Shown here piece by piece: positions 34,897-46,900 of a DNA stretch of 64,000 bases. Within the stretch, counting starts at the first letter, position 1, and each line of letters begins with the position of its first letter. Under the pieces are notes generated by a model. That model made no database searches. It was not told where the DNA came from and saw only the letters and a list, made by a program, of their open reading frames with translations. Position numbers and translations under genes: made by a program. The DNA is from Theobroma cacao. Its lineage: Eukaryota > Streptophyta > Magnoliopsida > Malvales > Malvaceae. The stretch spans positions 1,763,664 to 1,827,663 of the forward strand of contig NC_030857.1 in assembly GCF_000208745.1 (NCBI RefSeq). The letters are read 5' to 3'.

Positions 34897-35472
34897 TGTT
34901 GCGAAAAGAACTTGCAATTCAGCTTTCAGAAATTCTGTTTGGTTTCTCGAAGATACTTGGAGCGGCTTTTCGTCCCTCTGAAAGAACCATTACCTGCCAT
35001 TAACTGAAAAAGATCGGATCTTCAATCCTATGGCGATATAAAAGGCGCCGCTTCACGTCTCCCTTTTTTCCTTTCCTTACTTGGGCGTGGCCCCAAGTAT
35101 AATGTCGATTTGACAGGCTTGGTTTGGGCTTAAGGCCCATCTTGCATTGTCGGTTTAAATTTTCCATCTTCATTTCGGCCCAAATGTCCGGCTTAAGGAA
35201 TATGAAGTTCAAACGACACCGTTTCTCCTACTCTTTTATGGCGAAGGATTTTGATAATTCCCAATGGCCAAATCCCTACTTTGGATCAAAACACTACAAA
35301 AACCAGACCCAAAGAAGAAGAAGACGACGACGACGACGAACTCAGTGCAACTCATCGAGAACATTCCGGAAACCAGGTACGATAAAAGTCTAAGCTTTTC
35401 GTCTTTATATAAGAACGCGCCCAAGTTCAAATCCTTCAAAATCTCCATCACTTTACGCTCTCCAAAACAACA
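34897..35472. promoter_or_regulatory. Compact bidirectional promoter between the TLD and DEAH5 genes
   Basis: Only 576 bases separate the two start codons. TGGGCT at 35125-35130 and GGCCCA at 35134-35139 form a near-palindromic pair of site II elements, and a third GGCCCA lies at 35177-35182. Site II elements are TCP-factor targets common in housekeeping genes. A GAA/GAC triplet run lies at 35318-35340 within the probable DEAH5 leader. Confidence 0.6.
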
Positions 35473-38400
35473 ATGGGTTCTTCACCTGCCAAAGACGATG
35501 CGTTGGAGAAACTTGAATACCTCTCTCTAGTCTCCAAAGTCAGCACCGAACTCGAGAGTCACGTGGGGTTTTCCGACAAGGTTTTGGCGGAATTCATAAC
35601 GGACATGGGCCGCCACTGCGAGACAGTTGATGAATTCGACGCAAAGCTGAAGGAAAACGGCGCCGAATTGCCTGATTACTTCGTCCGCACGCTTCTTACT
35701 ATTATCCACGCGATTCTGCCTCCAAAGCCCAAGGGCGAGAAGGAATCCAAGAAGGAAACTGCTGGTGATGGTAAGAAGGGTAAATTTAAAGCCCTGGCGA
35801 TTGCAGATGATAAAGATAGAGCGAAAGAGCTTGAGAAGGAAATTGAATTGGAGACGCGAGACCGACGAAAAGAAGAAGATAGAGACCGAGACCGAGACCG
35901 AGACAGGGACAGAGACAGAGATAGGAGGGATAGAGATAGAGATAGGAGTAGGCATAGAGATAGATATAAAGAGTATGGTGATGATGATAGGAGGGATTAT
36001 GGGAGTAGGGGAAGGAATAGGGAACGAAACCGAGATAATAGAGATGGTGATGAGGATAACAGGGATTATAGGAATAGGACTAGGCACAGGGATCGGGATA
36101 ATGGGGAAGCTGGTGAAGATGGGGAAAGGAGGAGTAATGGGAGGTATCGTGATGATGAGCCTGAATTGTATAAGGTGTACAAGGGGAGAGTTTCGAGAGT
36201 GATGGATTCCGGTTGTTTTGTGCAGTTGAATGAGTTAAGGGGCAAGGAGGGTTTGGTTCATGTTTCGCAGATGGCTACTAGGAGGATTTCGAATGCCAAA
36301 GATGTTGTGAAACGGGATCAGGAGGTTTATGTGAAGGTCATTTCAGTTTCGGGTCAGAAGTTAAGTTTGTCTATGAGAGATGTTGATCAGAATACTGGTA
36401 AGGATTTGCTTCCATTGAAGAAGAGTTCGGATGATGATGCTTTTAGGACTAATCCTTCAGCGGGGAAAGAGGGGCCTGTGATGAGAACTGGTCTTTCAGG
36501 AATTAGGATTGTGGAGGATGAGAATGCTGTCCCATCACGCAGGCCGTTGAAGAGAATGAGTTCACCAGAAAGATGGGAAGCCAAACAGTTGATTGCTTCT
36601 GGTGTTCTGAGTGTAGATGAGTATCCGATGTATGATGAGGAAGGAGATGGAATGCTCTATCAAGAAGAGGGTGCTGAAGAAGAGCTTGAGATCGAGTTGA
36701 ATGAGGATGAACCTGCCTTTTTGCAAGGGCAGACTAGGTACTCTGTAGATATGTCACCAGTAAAGATTTTTAAGAATCCAGAAGGGTCTTTGAGTCGTGC
36801 TGCTGCTCTCCAGTCTGCACTTATTAAGGAGCGGAGAGAGGTACGGGAGCAGCAGCAGAGGACAATGCTTGATTCAATTCCAAAGGATCTTAATCGTCCT
36901 TGGGAAGACCCAATGCCAGAGACTGGTGAGAGGCATCTTGCGCAAGAGCTTAGAGGTGTTGGATTGTCAGCATATGATATGCCTGAGTGGAAGAAGGATG
37001 CTTTTGGAAAAGCTTTGACTTTTGGGCAGAGGTCTAAGCTTTCCATCCAGGAGCAGAGGCAGAGCCTGCCCATTTATAAACTAAAGAAAGAACTGATTCA
37101 GGCTGTGCATGATAATCAGGTTCTGGTAGTCATTGGTGAGACTGGTTCGGGTAAGACTACTCAGGTAACACAGTACCTTGCTGAGGCTGGTTACACTACA
37201 AGGGGTAAGATTGGATGCACTCAACCTCGGAGGGTGGCTGCAATGTCTGTGGCCAAGAGGGTAGCTGAGGAGTTTGGTTGTCGTTTAGGGGAGGAAGTTG
37301 GGTATGCTATTCGTTTTGAAGATTGTACCGGACCAGATACTGTCATCAAGTACATGACTGATGGTATGCTTCTTAGGGAGATTCTGATTGATGAGAATCT
37401 TTCTCAATACTCCGTCATTATGCTTGATGAAGCTCATGAGCGAACAATTCATACTGATGTCCTTTTTGGATTATTGAAGCAGCTTGTGAAACGGAGACCT
37501 GATCTTCGTCTGATTGTTACGTCTGCTACATTGGATGCAGAGAAGTTTTCAGGGTATTTCTTCAACTGTAATATTTTTACTATTCCTGGGAGAACATTTC
37601 CTGTGGAGATACTCTATACAAAACAGCCTGAAAGTGACTACCTAGATGCTGCTCTGATTACAGTCCTACAGATACATTTGACTGAACCTGAAGGTGACAT
37701 TCTCCTCTTCCTGACTGGTCAGGAGGAAATTGATTTTGCATGCCAGTCTCTTTATGAGAGGATGAAAGGGCTAGGTAAAAATGTTCCTGAGTTGATTATT
37801 TTACCAGTTTATAGTGCCCTTCCTAGTGAAATGCAATCTAGGATTTTTGAACCTCCCCCTCCAGGGAAAAGGAAGGTAGTGGTGGCAACCAATATTGCTG
37901 AGGCTTCTTTAACTATTGATGGAATATTCTATGTGGTTGATCCTGGTTTTGCAAAGCAAAATGTCTATAATCCAAAGCAAGGGCTTGATTCTCTGGTTAT
38001 AGCACCAATTTCGCAAGCATCAGCCAAGCAACGTGCTGGGCGTGCTGGGCGTACTGGACCCGGAAAATGCTACCGCCTGTACACTGAGAGTGCATACAGA
38101 AATGAGATGTCTCCTACAACAATTCCAGAAATCCAAAGGATTAATCTTGGTACGACAACATTAATGATGAAGGCCATGGGAATAAATGATCTCCTTTCTT
38201 TCGATTTTATGGATCCACCAGCACCCCAAGCTCTCATTTCTGCTATGGAACAACTTTACAGTCTAGGAGCTCTAGATGAGGAGGGACTTTTGACTAAATT
38301 GGGTAGAAAAATGGCTGAATTTCCTCTTGATCCACCGCTATCGAAGATGTTACTGGCCAGTGTGGACCTTGGGTGTAGTGATGAGATATTGACAATTATC

Positions 38401-39742
38401 TCTATGATCCAAACAGGTAACATCTTTTACAGACCAAGGGAAAAGCAAGCTCAAGCTGATCAGAAGAGGGCCAAGTTTTTCCAACCTGAGGGAGACCATT
38501 TGACTCTACTTGCTGTATATGAGGCCTGGAAAGCAAAGAACTTTTCGGGGCCTTGGTGTTTTGAAAATTTTGTTCAGTCTCGATCCTTGAGGAGGGCACA
38601 GGATGTCAGAAAACAGCTTCTCAGCATCATGGATAAGTATGTTCATCTAGCTTTTGGTTTAATAATGTGTTGTTTTTGAAATTGTGTCTCTGATCAAGAT
38701 ATTTGCTTTATATTTATGCATTTATGTTCTTGTGATTTTAACTGTGTTCTACACTTTGATAGGTAACTTTCATGCATTGTTAGTGTAGGATGTATTTGCA
38801 TTTACATTTTCTGATCATCACAAGTAGAACTTATCTTTGATAATGTTTTTCATGATTATTACTACAATGATAAGCACTAACTCCAGTTACTTTGATCAAT
38901 TGAAAAATACGAGAATGTTGTTTGAGCTTAATTGGCTAGCAAACTTCTCACTTACCTGCTTTCCAGGTCTCTTACTTTTGGGTGCATTTGTAAGCCCTTG
39001 TTTGGGTGCTGTACTAGGGGATTGTGGATGTGTCTATGGGAAAATTCAAAGCTAATTGTGCTTATGAAATGTCCCTGATTTTCTGAACTTGCTTTATTAT
39101 TTTAGCATTGTCCTTGTTAGTTTGGGGTATTAGTAATGACCTTCACATGTCTACATTAGCATCAACAAGCCAGACTTCCTTGATCTCTCTCTTTCATCTG
39201 TTTGAATTGTTTTGTTCACTGACTTCCTTGATCTCTCTCTTTCATCTGTTTGAATTTGTTTTGTTCACTAGTAGATGTATTAAGACCTTTTAACATGTTA
39301 AAAGTTTTACTTCTACAAGGTTCTAACGCAAAAGTTGATGCTTTTCAGGTACAAATTGGATGTAGTCAGTGCGGGAAAGAATTTCACAAAGATTAGAAAA
39401 GCTATTGCAGCTGGGTTCTTTTTCCATGCTGGTAGGAAGGACCCACAGGAGGGATACAGAACTCTGGTTGAGAACCAGCCTGTGTATATTCACCCAAGCA
39501 GTGCCCTTTTTCAGAGACAACCGGACTGGGTGATATACCACGAGCTGGTGATGACAACAAAGGAATACATGCGGGAGGTAACAGTGGTAGATCCCAAGTG
39601 GCTCGTTGAACTGGCTCCAAGATTCTTCAAAGTGGCAGATCCCACAAAAATGAGCAAGCGCAAGCGCCAAGAACGTATTGAACCTCTTTATGACAGATAC
39701 CATGAGCCTAATTCTTGGCGTCTGAGTAAACGACGAGCTTGA
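35473..39742 (+). CDS. DEAH5: Pre-mRNA-splicing ATP-dependent RNA helicase, Prp22/DHX8 type (DEAH5)
   Basis: Prp22-type helicases release mature mRNA from the spliceosome. Two exons (35473-38636 and 39349-39742) join in phase 2 across a 712-base intron to give 1185 residues, close to Arabidopsis DEAH5. In order there are an N-terminal alpha-helical domain, an Arg-Asp-rich low-complexity tract (about residues 137-180), an S1 RNA-binding domain (about 233-305, [16 protein letters not shown]), then the helicase core: [10 protein letters not shown] (about 555), [12 protein letters not shown] (652-655), SAT (684), [12 protein letters not shown] and [12 protein letters not shown], followed by the winged-helix, ratchet and OB-fold domains. 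All catalytic motifs are intact. The S1 domain separates it from Prp2, Prp16 and Prp43. The intron sits within the OB-fold region. Confidence 0.96.
39173..39269. repeat. 48-bp tandem duplication inside the DEAH5 intron
   Basis: GACTTCCTTGATCTCTCTCT at 39173 recurs at 39221 and the units are almost identical. It is pyrimidine-rich and lies about 80 bases before the splice acceptor at 39348. Confidence 0.85.
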
Positions 39743-41367
39743 TAGGTCAGTGTTGTTGATCTCAGATTGGTTTTGCTTCACGTTGTAACTGTATGTATTA
39801 TTTGTCCGTGTGTAAGTTGTAGTTGATTTTTGAAACCTGTCGCCCCATATCTTGCTCTTTCGAACATGAGTCATGAATTCAGAGAACTATTCCGTCACAT
39901 TTTTTATAAAAAGAGTAAAAGTTTCATTTATTAAGGTATATGTGAAAGGAATTTAATGATAATTATTTATCAATTGCAATCCGAATCATCAGGAGAAACC
40001 ATGCTTCATAGTCAATTGATTTTCGCCACTTTGAATTGAGGTCATCCTAATCATCAGGAGCTGTTTACATTGACAGCATTTGCTCACTCGAAACTGTTTG
40101 GAAGGTAATCCATTTTTCCTCTCGACATGCTTTAGCTTCTAATGTCGACATTTCAAACCATTGGGGGCAGGTGTTCGGAAGTGTTTTGGAACCAATAATA
40201 TATCTGGAAAATGCTAGAAGAACACCCCGCAGCAAAGCTACAAAGGTACTTGCCAACAGAAGAGATTGGAGTTATGATATGGGAAAGAAAGTTGCATCAC
40301 TTTCTATTTCGATAGGGAATAGATTTGTTGGAAAGGCCACTTAACCTTCTTAAGAAGGAAATAACAGCTAAGAATATATTATTAGACAGAATTGATAGTG
40401 TAATGATGAACCTGGGGATTGATTATGACAATGCAAGAGGGGAAGACAAAATTGAGTGCTTGGTTTATGAGAAAAAAGATGAGAGTCATACTCCTAATTA
40501 AGTGGACTGTTAATATTATGTATACAAAAGTTTGTATTCGATGGGACTTAAAATCGAATTAAGTTGATTAATTTGGTTAATAAACTAAAATAGAATTAAT
40601 CGAATTAGGCTATCAATTCCGTTGATGAACAAAAAAAGTGGGTCGATTGGATTAAAATATATAAAAAGATAAATTAAATCGACAGAAAATTGCTATCAAT
40701 CGATTGTTTAGATCTTGTAATGTCTTCTTCCTTTTCTCTCTTTGTTTTCCTTTTCGGTTTTTTCCTTGCTTTAAACGTCGTCGTGTTTCCTCCCAAGGCC
40801 CTAATCATTATGTTTAATTGCTCATGTAGTTGGGGCTTTTGCTTTGGGGTTGACGAGTGGGGCAAACTAAGCATTATTAAGACTTTTAACCAATTGATCA
40901 TGACGTTCCTTACCGAGGTTACTCATTGCCCATTTGATTTTGATGTTGCGTCAATGATGGGCCTACTCCACCTTGATGCTGCCACGTGTGCGGACAAAAG
41001 AATTTACTTAGTGGCTCATATCTCAACTTGTTACTATAGTATTTTGGAAGGAGCGGTATCAATTTCTCCTGCCAATGGGGTAGGAACGAATTTGGAGCCG
41101 TTGATCTTGTTTACATCACAAGTCAAAGCCCCTGTGCAGCTTAGAAGAACCCCACAACCGACAGCCTTGCTCTCTCCAGGTTACAGTGTCTTAAATTCTT
41201 AATCTTTCTTTACTGAATAAACAATGGAAAAGAAATAGAAAATCTCCACTTGCTCTACTTGCTCCACTTCACAAATCTAACTCTCAAAAAGAGTAAGACG
41301 CCCTTTTTTTACTCTCTTCTCTCTCTCCAGGTAGCAGAGGGGCAAAGACAAAGAAAGCAAAGCCAAG
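39743..41367. other. Intergenic region between DEAH5 and the methyltransferase-like gene
   Basis: The first 150 bases are probably DEAH5 3' UTR. A 62-codon open stretch without a suitable ATG lies at about 40315-40500 and may be a gene fragment, but I recognise nothing in it. The 170-residue open frame at 40690-41202 has no family features and is probably chance. The last 120 bases are a pyrimidine-rich leader. Confidence 0.4.
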
Positions 41368-42630
41368 ATGGGCTCGGTTTCACTGAAAATAGGGGACGGA
41401 ACAGCAAGATTCAAGAGAGCAACACTTTGCTCCTCAGCTGTCAACATTCTCATGCTTTTCTCTGTTCTTACAACCAATCTCTTTGCTTTATATGCCTTCA
41501 CGTATTCACCGAAACAGCACATAAGCAACCCACTTAACCATCCTCAGAAGAACATCTCTTTAATATCTGAACAAGTCTCCCTGATAATAAGAGAGATCGA
41601 TTCTTCTCAAAGGAAGCTTGCCCAGATGGAAAAAGAGCTCCTTGGTTATGACACTCTTGATCTTTCAAGACCCAATCTTGCGAGCGAGCTTAAGTTGTTT
41701 TTGCAACATCATCAGCTTCCTTTAGGGAAGGATTCAAGAACTGGGATCACTGAGATGGTGGCTTCCGTGGGGCATTCTTGTGACAAATCTGCTGATTTGT
41801 TGTCCCAGTACATGAGTTACAAGGTTTACGGACCTTGTCCTGATGACTGGAGTCTTGCTCAGAAGCTAATCGTGAAGGGATGTGAGCCTTTGCCAAGAAG
41901 GAGGTGCTTTGCCAAGACTGTTCCTAAGGTTGGTCTTAGTTCTTTACCTCTTTCTCTTTGGAAACCTGTAAGTGAAAAGATCGTTACTTGGAGTGGTCTT
42001 GGTTGCAAGAATTTTGACTGTTTGAATACTAAAAAATTGAGTAGAGATTGTGTTGGTTGCTTTGATTTGGTTAATGGATTTGAGAGTCAAAAATATGTTA
42101 AGGCTAGAAGCAAGAATGATTTTCTTATGGATGATGTGTTAGCTATGGGGAATGGTGGGATTAGAATTGGATTTGATATTGGAGGTGGGTCTGGGACTTT
42201 TGCTGCTAGAATGGCTGAGAGGAACGTGACTGTGATTACTAACACCTTGAATGTTGATGCACCATACAGTGAATTCATTGCTGCAAGAGGCCTTTTTCCT
42301 TTGTTTTTGAGTTTGGACCATAGGTTCCCTTTCTATGATAATGTTTTTGATTTGGTTCATGCTACAAGTGGATTAGATGTTGGGGGTAAACCAGAAAAAT
42401 TGGAGTTCTTGATGTTTGATGTAGATCGCATTTTGAGGGCAGGTGGCTTGTTTTGGTTAGATAATTTTTATTGTGCCAATGATGAAAAGAAGAGGGCTTT
42501 GACTCGTTTGATAGAGAGGTTTGGATATAAGAAGCTGAAATGGGTTGTAGGAGATAAGATAGATGCAGCTGGGTCAGGCAAACCCGAAGGTTATCTATCT
42601 GCTGTTTTACAGAAGCCAGTGAGAACATGA
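41368..42630 (+). CDS. SAM-dependent methyltransferase-like membrane protein (AT3G27230/AT5G40830-like)
   Basis: A single-exon gene for 420 residues. It starts MGSVSLKIGDGTARFKRATL, followed by one hydrophobic segment at about residues 21-47 that acts as a signal anchor, giving a type II membrane topology. A coiled region (about 65-95) leads into a lumenal domain with several cysteines. The C-terminal part is a class I methyltransferase fold: motif I FDIGGGSGTFAARMAE with its Asp at about residue 270, then FPFYDNVFDLVHATSG (motif II region) and RILRAGGLFWLDNFYC (post-motif). It matches the plant family typified by AT3G27230 and AT5G40830; substrate unknown, probably acting in the Golgi by analogy with similar anchored enzymes. 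The absence of introns is usual for the family. Confidence 0.9.
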   Translation: MGSVSLKIGDGTARFKRATLCSSAVNILMLFSVLTTNLFALYAFTYSPKQHISNPLNHPQKNISLISEQVSLIIREIDSSQRKLAQMEKELLGYDTLDLSRPNLASELKLFLQHHQLPLGKDSRTGITEMVASVGHSCDKSADLLSQYMSYKVYGPCPDDWSLAQKLIVKGCEPLPRRRCFAKTVPKVGLSSLPLSLWKPVSEKIVTWSGLGCKNFDCLNTKKLSRDCVGCFDLVNGFESQKYVKARSKNDFLMDDVLAMGNGGIRIGFDIGGGSGTFAARMAERNVTVITNTLNVDAPYSEFIAARGLFPLFLSLDHRFPFYDNVFDLVHATSGLDVGGKPEKLEFLMFDVDRILRAGGLFWLDNFYCANDEKKRALTRLIERFGYKKLKWVVGDKIDAAGSGKPEGYLSAVLQKPVRT

Positions 42631-43964
42631 TGGTTAGAGATATCCTGGAAACTGATGGAGGTAAGAATATTGTTCCAATTTCTAGCTTTATCCCCACAAA
42701 ATTTGTGCAAATTTATTGCCTTAATATCCTCATGAATTTGTTCTAAGGTGGAATAAATGCTGCAATTGTTTCCTTTACTAAGTAGCAGTGGTGGAGAATG
42801 ACCTCTGTTATGTAATCTAAAGTCTTTTTTTCCCCCCTTAAATCTCTTCTTTTGTATTTTCATCGAGGTTGGTAATTCAAACAATGAATATTAGGAAATG
42901 AAATTTTCTTAGTGTATTCTTGAATTTGTTTCAGTATTTAACATTTGATGTTTCCTTGTAATTAAATGTGCCTTTTTCTGAGCATCTTTTGAGTTTTACT
43001 ATATGCCTAGTCCTGAAAATCATGATTTCAATTGTGTTTGGATCTCAAATACCAATGGTCATTGGCAAGGTTATCATTTGCTTTCAGCTGACATTATATG
43101 AGTGTAGGAAGAATGTTTTGTTGGACTTGTTCAAGTACCTAAAATTCCTTCCACAAATATGTATATGACCACCCTAAATTGTTAATCAAATTGTCATTCT
43201 TACTTATCATTGGCCTTTTAAGTATTCTTTTGCTCTTGATGCGCCTCAGTTTGTACTATTGGACATTGCAATTAAACCATTTCCTGCTTTTCTTCCAAAT
43301 CGAAGTCAGATAACCTGGTGTTCGAGCTATGTGCTTCTTGTGAATAGAAAAATTAAACTCACTTCTGAACTTTAGCCTTGCTCCCCTTCGTGATTATTTG
43401 GTCCTTTACCAGGCTATGCTTGGAAAATTGCTAGAAAGTATTTGGGTTCTCTTTATAACAGTTTGGAGAATGAAAGATACTTGGATCTAAACTAAACTTA
43501 ATGAATCAAGATTGTTCTGAACAAATATCTTCATTTGGTTAACCAATTGCCTGAAAAAGCAGCTAAGAGATCATGATGACTTCAGTGATTAACTAATATC
43601 ATGTTGTTCATCATATATTGTTCTTAAGGACGTAATGGATCTTGGAAATGGAATTATTTTATCAGCATCCATTAAGTTCTGCTTTTCTGAAAGAGGGGGT
43701 TACTCATTTAGTTCATTTCCTGCTGAAAATTGTTATTTTAAATTATCGTACAGCACATTCCACCTCTACAAAGTGAAAGCTAAGAGAAAGAGCACGCGAA
43801 TTGCTAACTGAAGCTGCAGGGATACTACTGATAATCATACAAAACCCAAGAATATATCTGGTTTCAGCAATCCGAGACTCTCCTGTCATTTTTCATCTCC
43901 AGATTAACAATGGAGCATTCTTGGGTTATTTGAAAGCATAATGGCAATTCAGTTCGAGGCATCT
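42631..43964. other. Convergent intergenic region, two 3' UTRs
   Basis: The methyltransferase-like gene and ARF5 converge here. About 42631-42900 is probable 3' UTR of the former and about 43840-43964 that of ARF5. The middle holds nothing I can support. Confidence 0.45.
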
Positions 43965-46900
43965 TTAAGCATTGCAACCTTCTGAATTGGTGCCATTAAT
44001 GCCTTGCACTGTGGCACTGTTGAGAAGCTTCATTCCTTCTTCACTCATCTGTTGTACTTCTGTTGGGGATAGAATTCTGATGCAGCGGACACACCCAACA
44101 AATTCCCTGAACACACATCAAATCATAGCCATCAGAAGCTAGATGCTAACACCCGTCTTGTTTTACAGAAATATTAAAAGGTGTGTTTGTGTAGTACTAA
44201 GCAGTAGGGTTAACAAACAAAATATATGTTTATACATAAACTTACTCCCAAGGATCATCCCCAACAAGTAGAACATCATTCTCATAATCCACATATACCA
44301 ATTTCCACCCTGAACCTCTTGGATCGTTGAGCAGCCCCTTAAGTCCAAACATACATTCAATCGCAGAGATTAGTTCATCATAGTTCTTAAAACTTGTGAC
44401 ATCAAGTGACCTTCCAACAGATCCTGCCTTCTGAACCTGTCACAGCCAGAACCAATACGAGTTAGAGAAAAGAGAATGTAATACGATCATGGAAAGAAAT
44501 ATCAATGTGCCATGAGACAAAATGGAACTATGCAATGTGCACATAAACCCAGCCAATATCATACCTTTGTATATGTTCGCACACGTGGAGCCATTTGCTG
44601 CCATGAGTTGTTCTGCAGAAGGCCACTCTCATCAAAATCGACATTGCTTGAAGATGTGCCACCTGAGCTGTCTGGTAATTCTGGTCGAGAGAAAGCCTGA
44701 GAGTCTGCAAGGCTAGCTGAGGTAATCTGAGACTGAACATCCTGACTAGAACTGAAGTTGCCAACCAAACAATCTGAAGGATTTTGGAAGTCAGCATCCT
44801 TCAATGAACAAAATTCATCCAGAATGGCACTGGAAACAGAAGGATCAATCACCGTACTGCCACCATTACTGACATCAATGTTAAGACAGCTGTATATCCC
44901 ACTTTGATTATTGCTGTCATCAGACAAATCTCTCACCCCACCAGAACTAAGATTGTATGAGTCTTGCTGTGGGATTGACGTTAATTGGTCAACATGGGAT
45001 AAAATCCTACAATTATTCAGCTGATGATCCCATGTATCCTGACCCCCTGTAGTTAAAGAAGGATCGGTTGCTTCAGTAAAGACAGCTGAAGAGTCTTGTA
45101 ACCCAACCACTGGCACAGGACCAGGAGATCTATAAATCCCGGCAAGAGGCTGGCAGGCTGAAAGGTGCGACGTCCATTCATCTGGGTCTAAGAAAGGAAG
45201 AAAGCTGCTTAGAGTAGTAATATCAGCTTGAGATACTTGCATTTGATGAGCTTGGAGGGCTGACGATTCCAACTGTGACTGAATGGGCCATGGATTGTTT
45301 TGCAATGGGAATGGAATCTGGTTCTGGTTAGGGAAAGAAAGTTGGTTCAAAATAGTTGATGGGCTTGCAGCATTTGCAGCCAATTTTTCCTCATTGCATT
45401 CTGATGTTGAAGTCAACTGACTTAACTGATCAGTTGAATGCTCTGATTCCAACTTTAACTTTTCATTACTGCTCCTAGCTTGCGTTTGACTTTCAAATTT
45501 GTTTGCAGGAGGGTGTAGATTCCCATTAGCATTTATTTTGGGTAAATTTGAGTTGATGGGATCAGGTTGGTCAGGGACTAATTGGGTAAGATTTTGGTTT
45601 TCTACAAACAGATTTTCTGATTGGATAAGCTGAGGTTTCTGATTGCTTGTAGACTGCAAGTTCTTCATCTCTTCTAATGGAGATCCCTTTGCAGCAGAGA
45701 TTTGTTGTAAAGTAGATGCAAAAACTCCTGGATGGTTAACGAGCTGAGGCTTCAGCATCATCTTCATCAGTTGCTCAGAACATAAATTTGAGATTGAATA
45801 GGGAAGATTCCCATTTCCATTTTCAGGAAACTGGAGAAGGGGCCTTTTTATCAAGCTTCCCCATTCAGATTCTGCTCCTGTGAGCACAAAACACAGCCAC
45901 AAGATAAGTATCTAAAAAAGTTGCACACCACTCAACATAATGAACAGAAGCTTACCCAAAATTCCAGGATGTAATGGTCGTTTGAGACCTGAAGTTAGAG
46001 AAGGAAAAATAAAGAGACTTTCAGGAGTGTCAATTTCCCATGCACTGACCCTGTTCGGTTTATCATTACATCCAGGTTCATCCCACTCAACCTGTTTAGA
46101 GAATGGATAAAAGAAGTCCCATTATTAAACTGTTCAGTAGAGAAAGCTCTATTATGTAATAGGAAGATGCAAAACCAACATCCTGTTGCAACAAACAGTT
46201 TTCAATCAAACAAAAAAACCTGAAGGTTACGCCACTTCGAGCCAGGCCATCTCAGAGGATCCAAGTCACCAATACCAACTAATGTACCCATATATCTGCC
46301 GAAAAGTAAGAAACATTAACAGATATCTATACAGTTGGATATATTGAATATTTACCCTAGAATTCAAACATACATTACAAAAAACAACATTGTTATTTTT
46401 CTCATGTAGAACAGACTTGCAACAATTATATCATCATTCATTGTCAAGAAACAACATAGAATAAGCCTATAGTATTTCACATTTTCACTTTATGCAAAAG
46501 TGTAGCAAAGCTTTAACAATCCAAGCATGTATATAATAAGTAGTGTCTTGACAATGATCATTATGACGAAAATCCTTTCTAAGACCTTAAAATTGGAAAC
46601 ATATAGTGAGAGGACAAAAATATCTAGAACTTACCTACGTTTTCCCGACTCATCTGTTTCAAACATCATTCCAAACCTCATACCAACAGAGACTTGAGTA
46701 CCATAAACAGACTTTCGGTATTTAGCCAAAGGGATGACAAATTCTGAAGGGCAGGCCCTACAGAAAAGGCAGGAGAGAGAGCTATGTCAAGAAATAGATA
46801 CAGGAACCTTGAGAAAGGGGAAAAGAGAGAGAGGAAGCATAAAAGATGGGACACAAATGCTTATCAAAAACACCTTGGATTGTAGAAAATTGTGAATGGG

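Noticed and set aside
35527..36087. 186-residue antisense open frame inside DEAH5
   Set aside because: It is the complement of the Arg-Asp-rich low-complexity tract of the real gene and has no family features.
40315..40500. 62-codon open stretch that looks protein-like
   Set aside because: It lacks a suitable start, is short for AT-rich DNA and matches nothing I know; noted only as a possible fragment.
40690..41202. 170-residue open frame before the methyltransferase-like gene
   Set aside because: No recognisable domain, no supporting gene structure, and it overlaps the probable promoter of the next gene.
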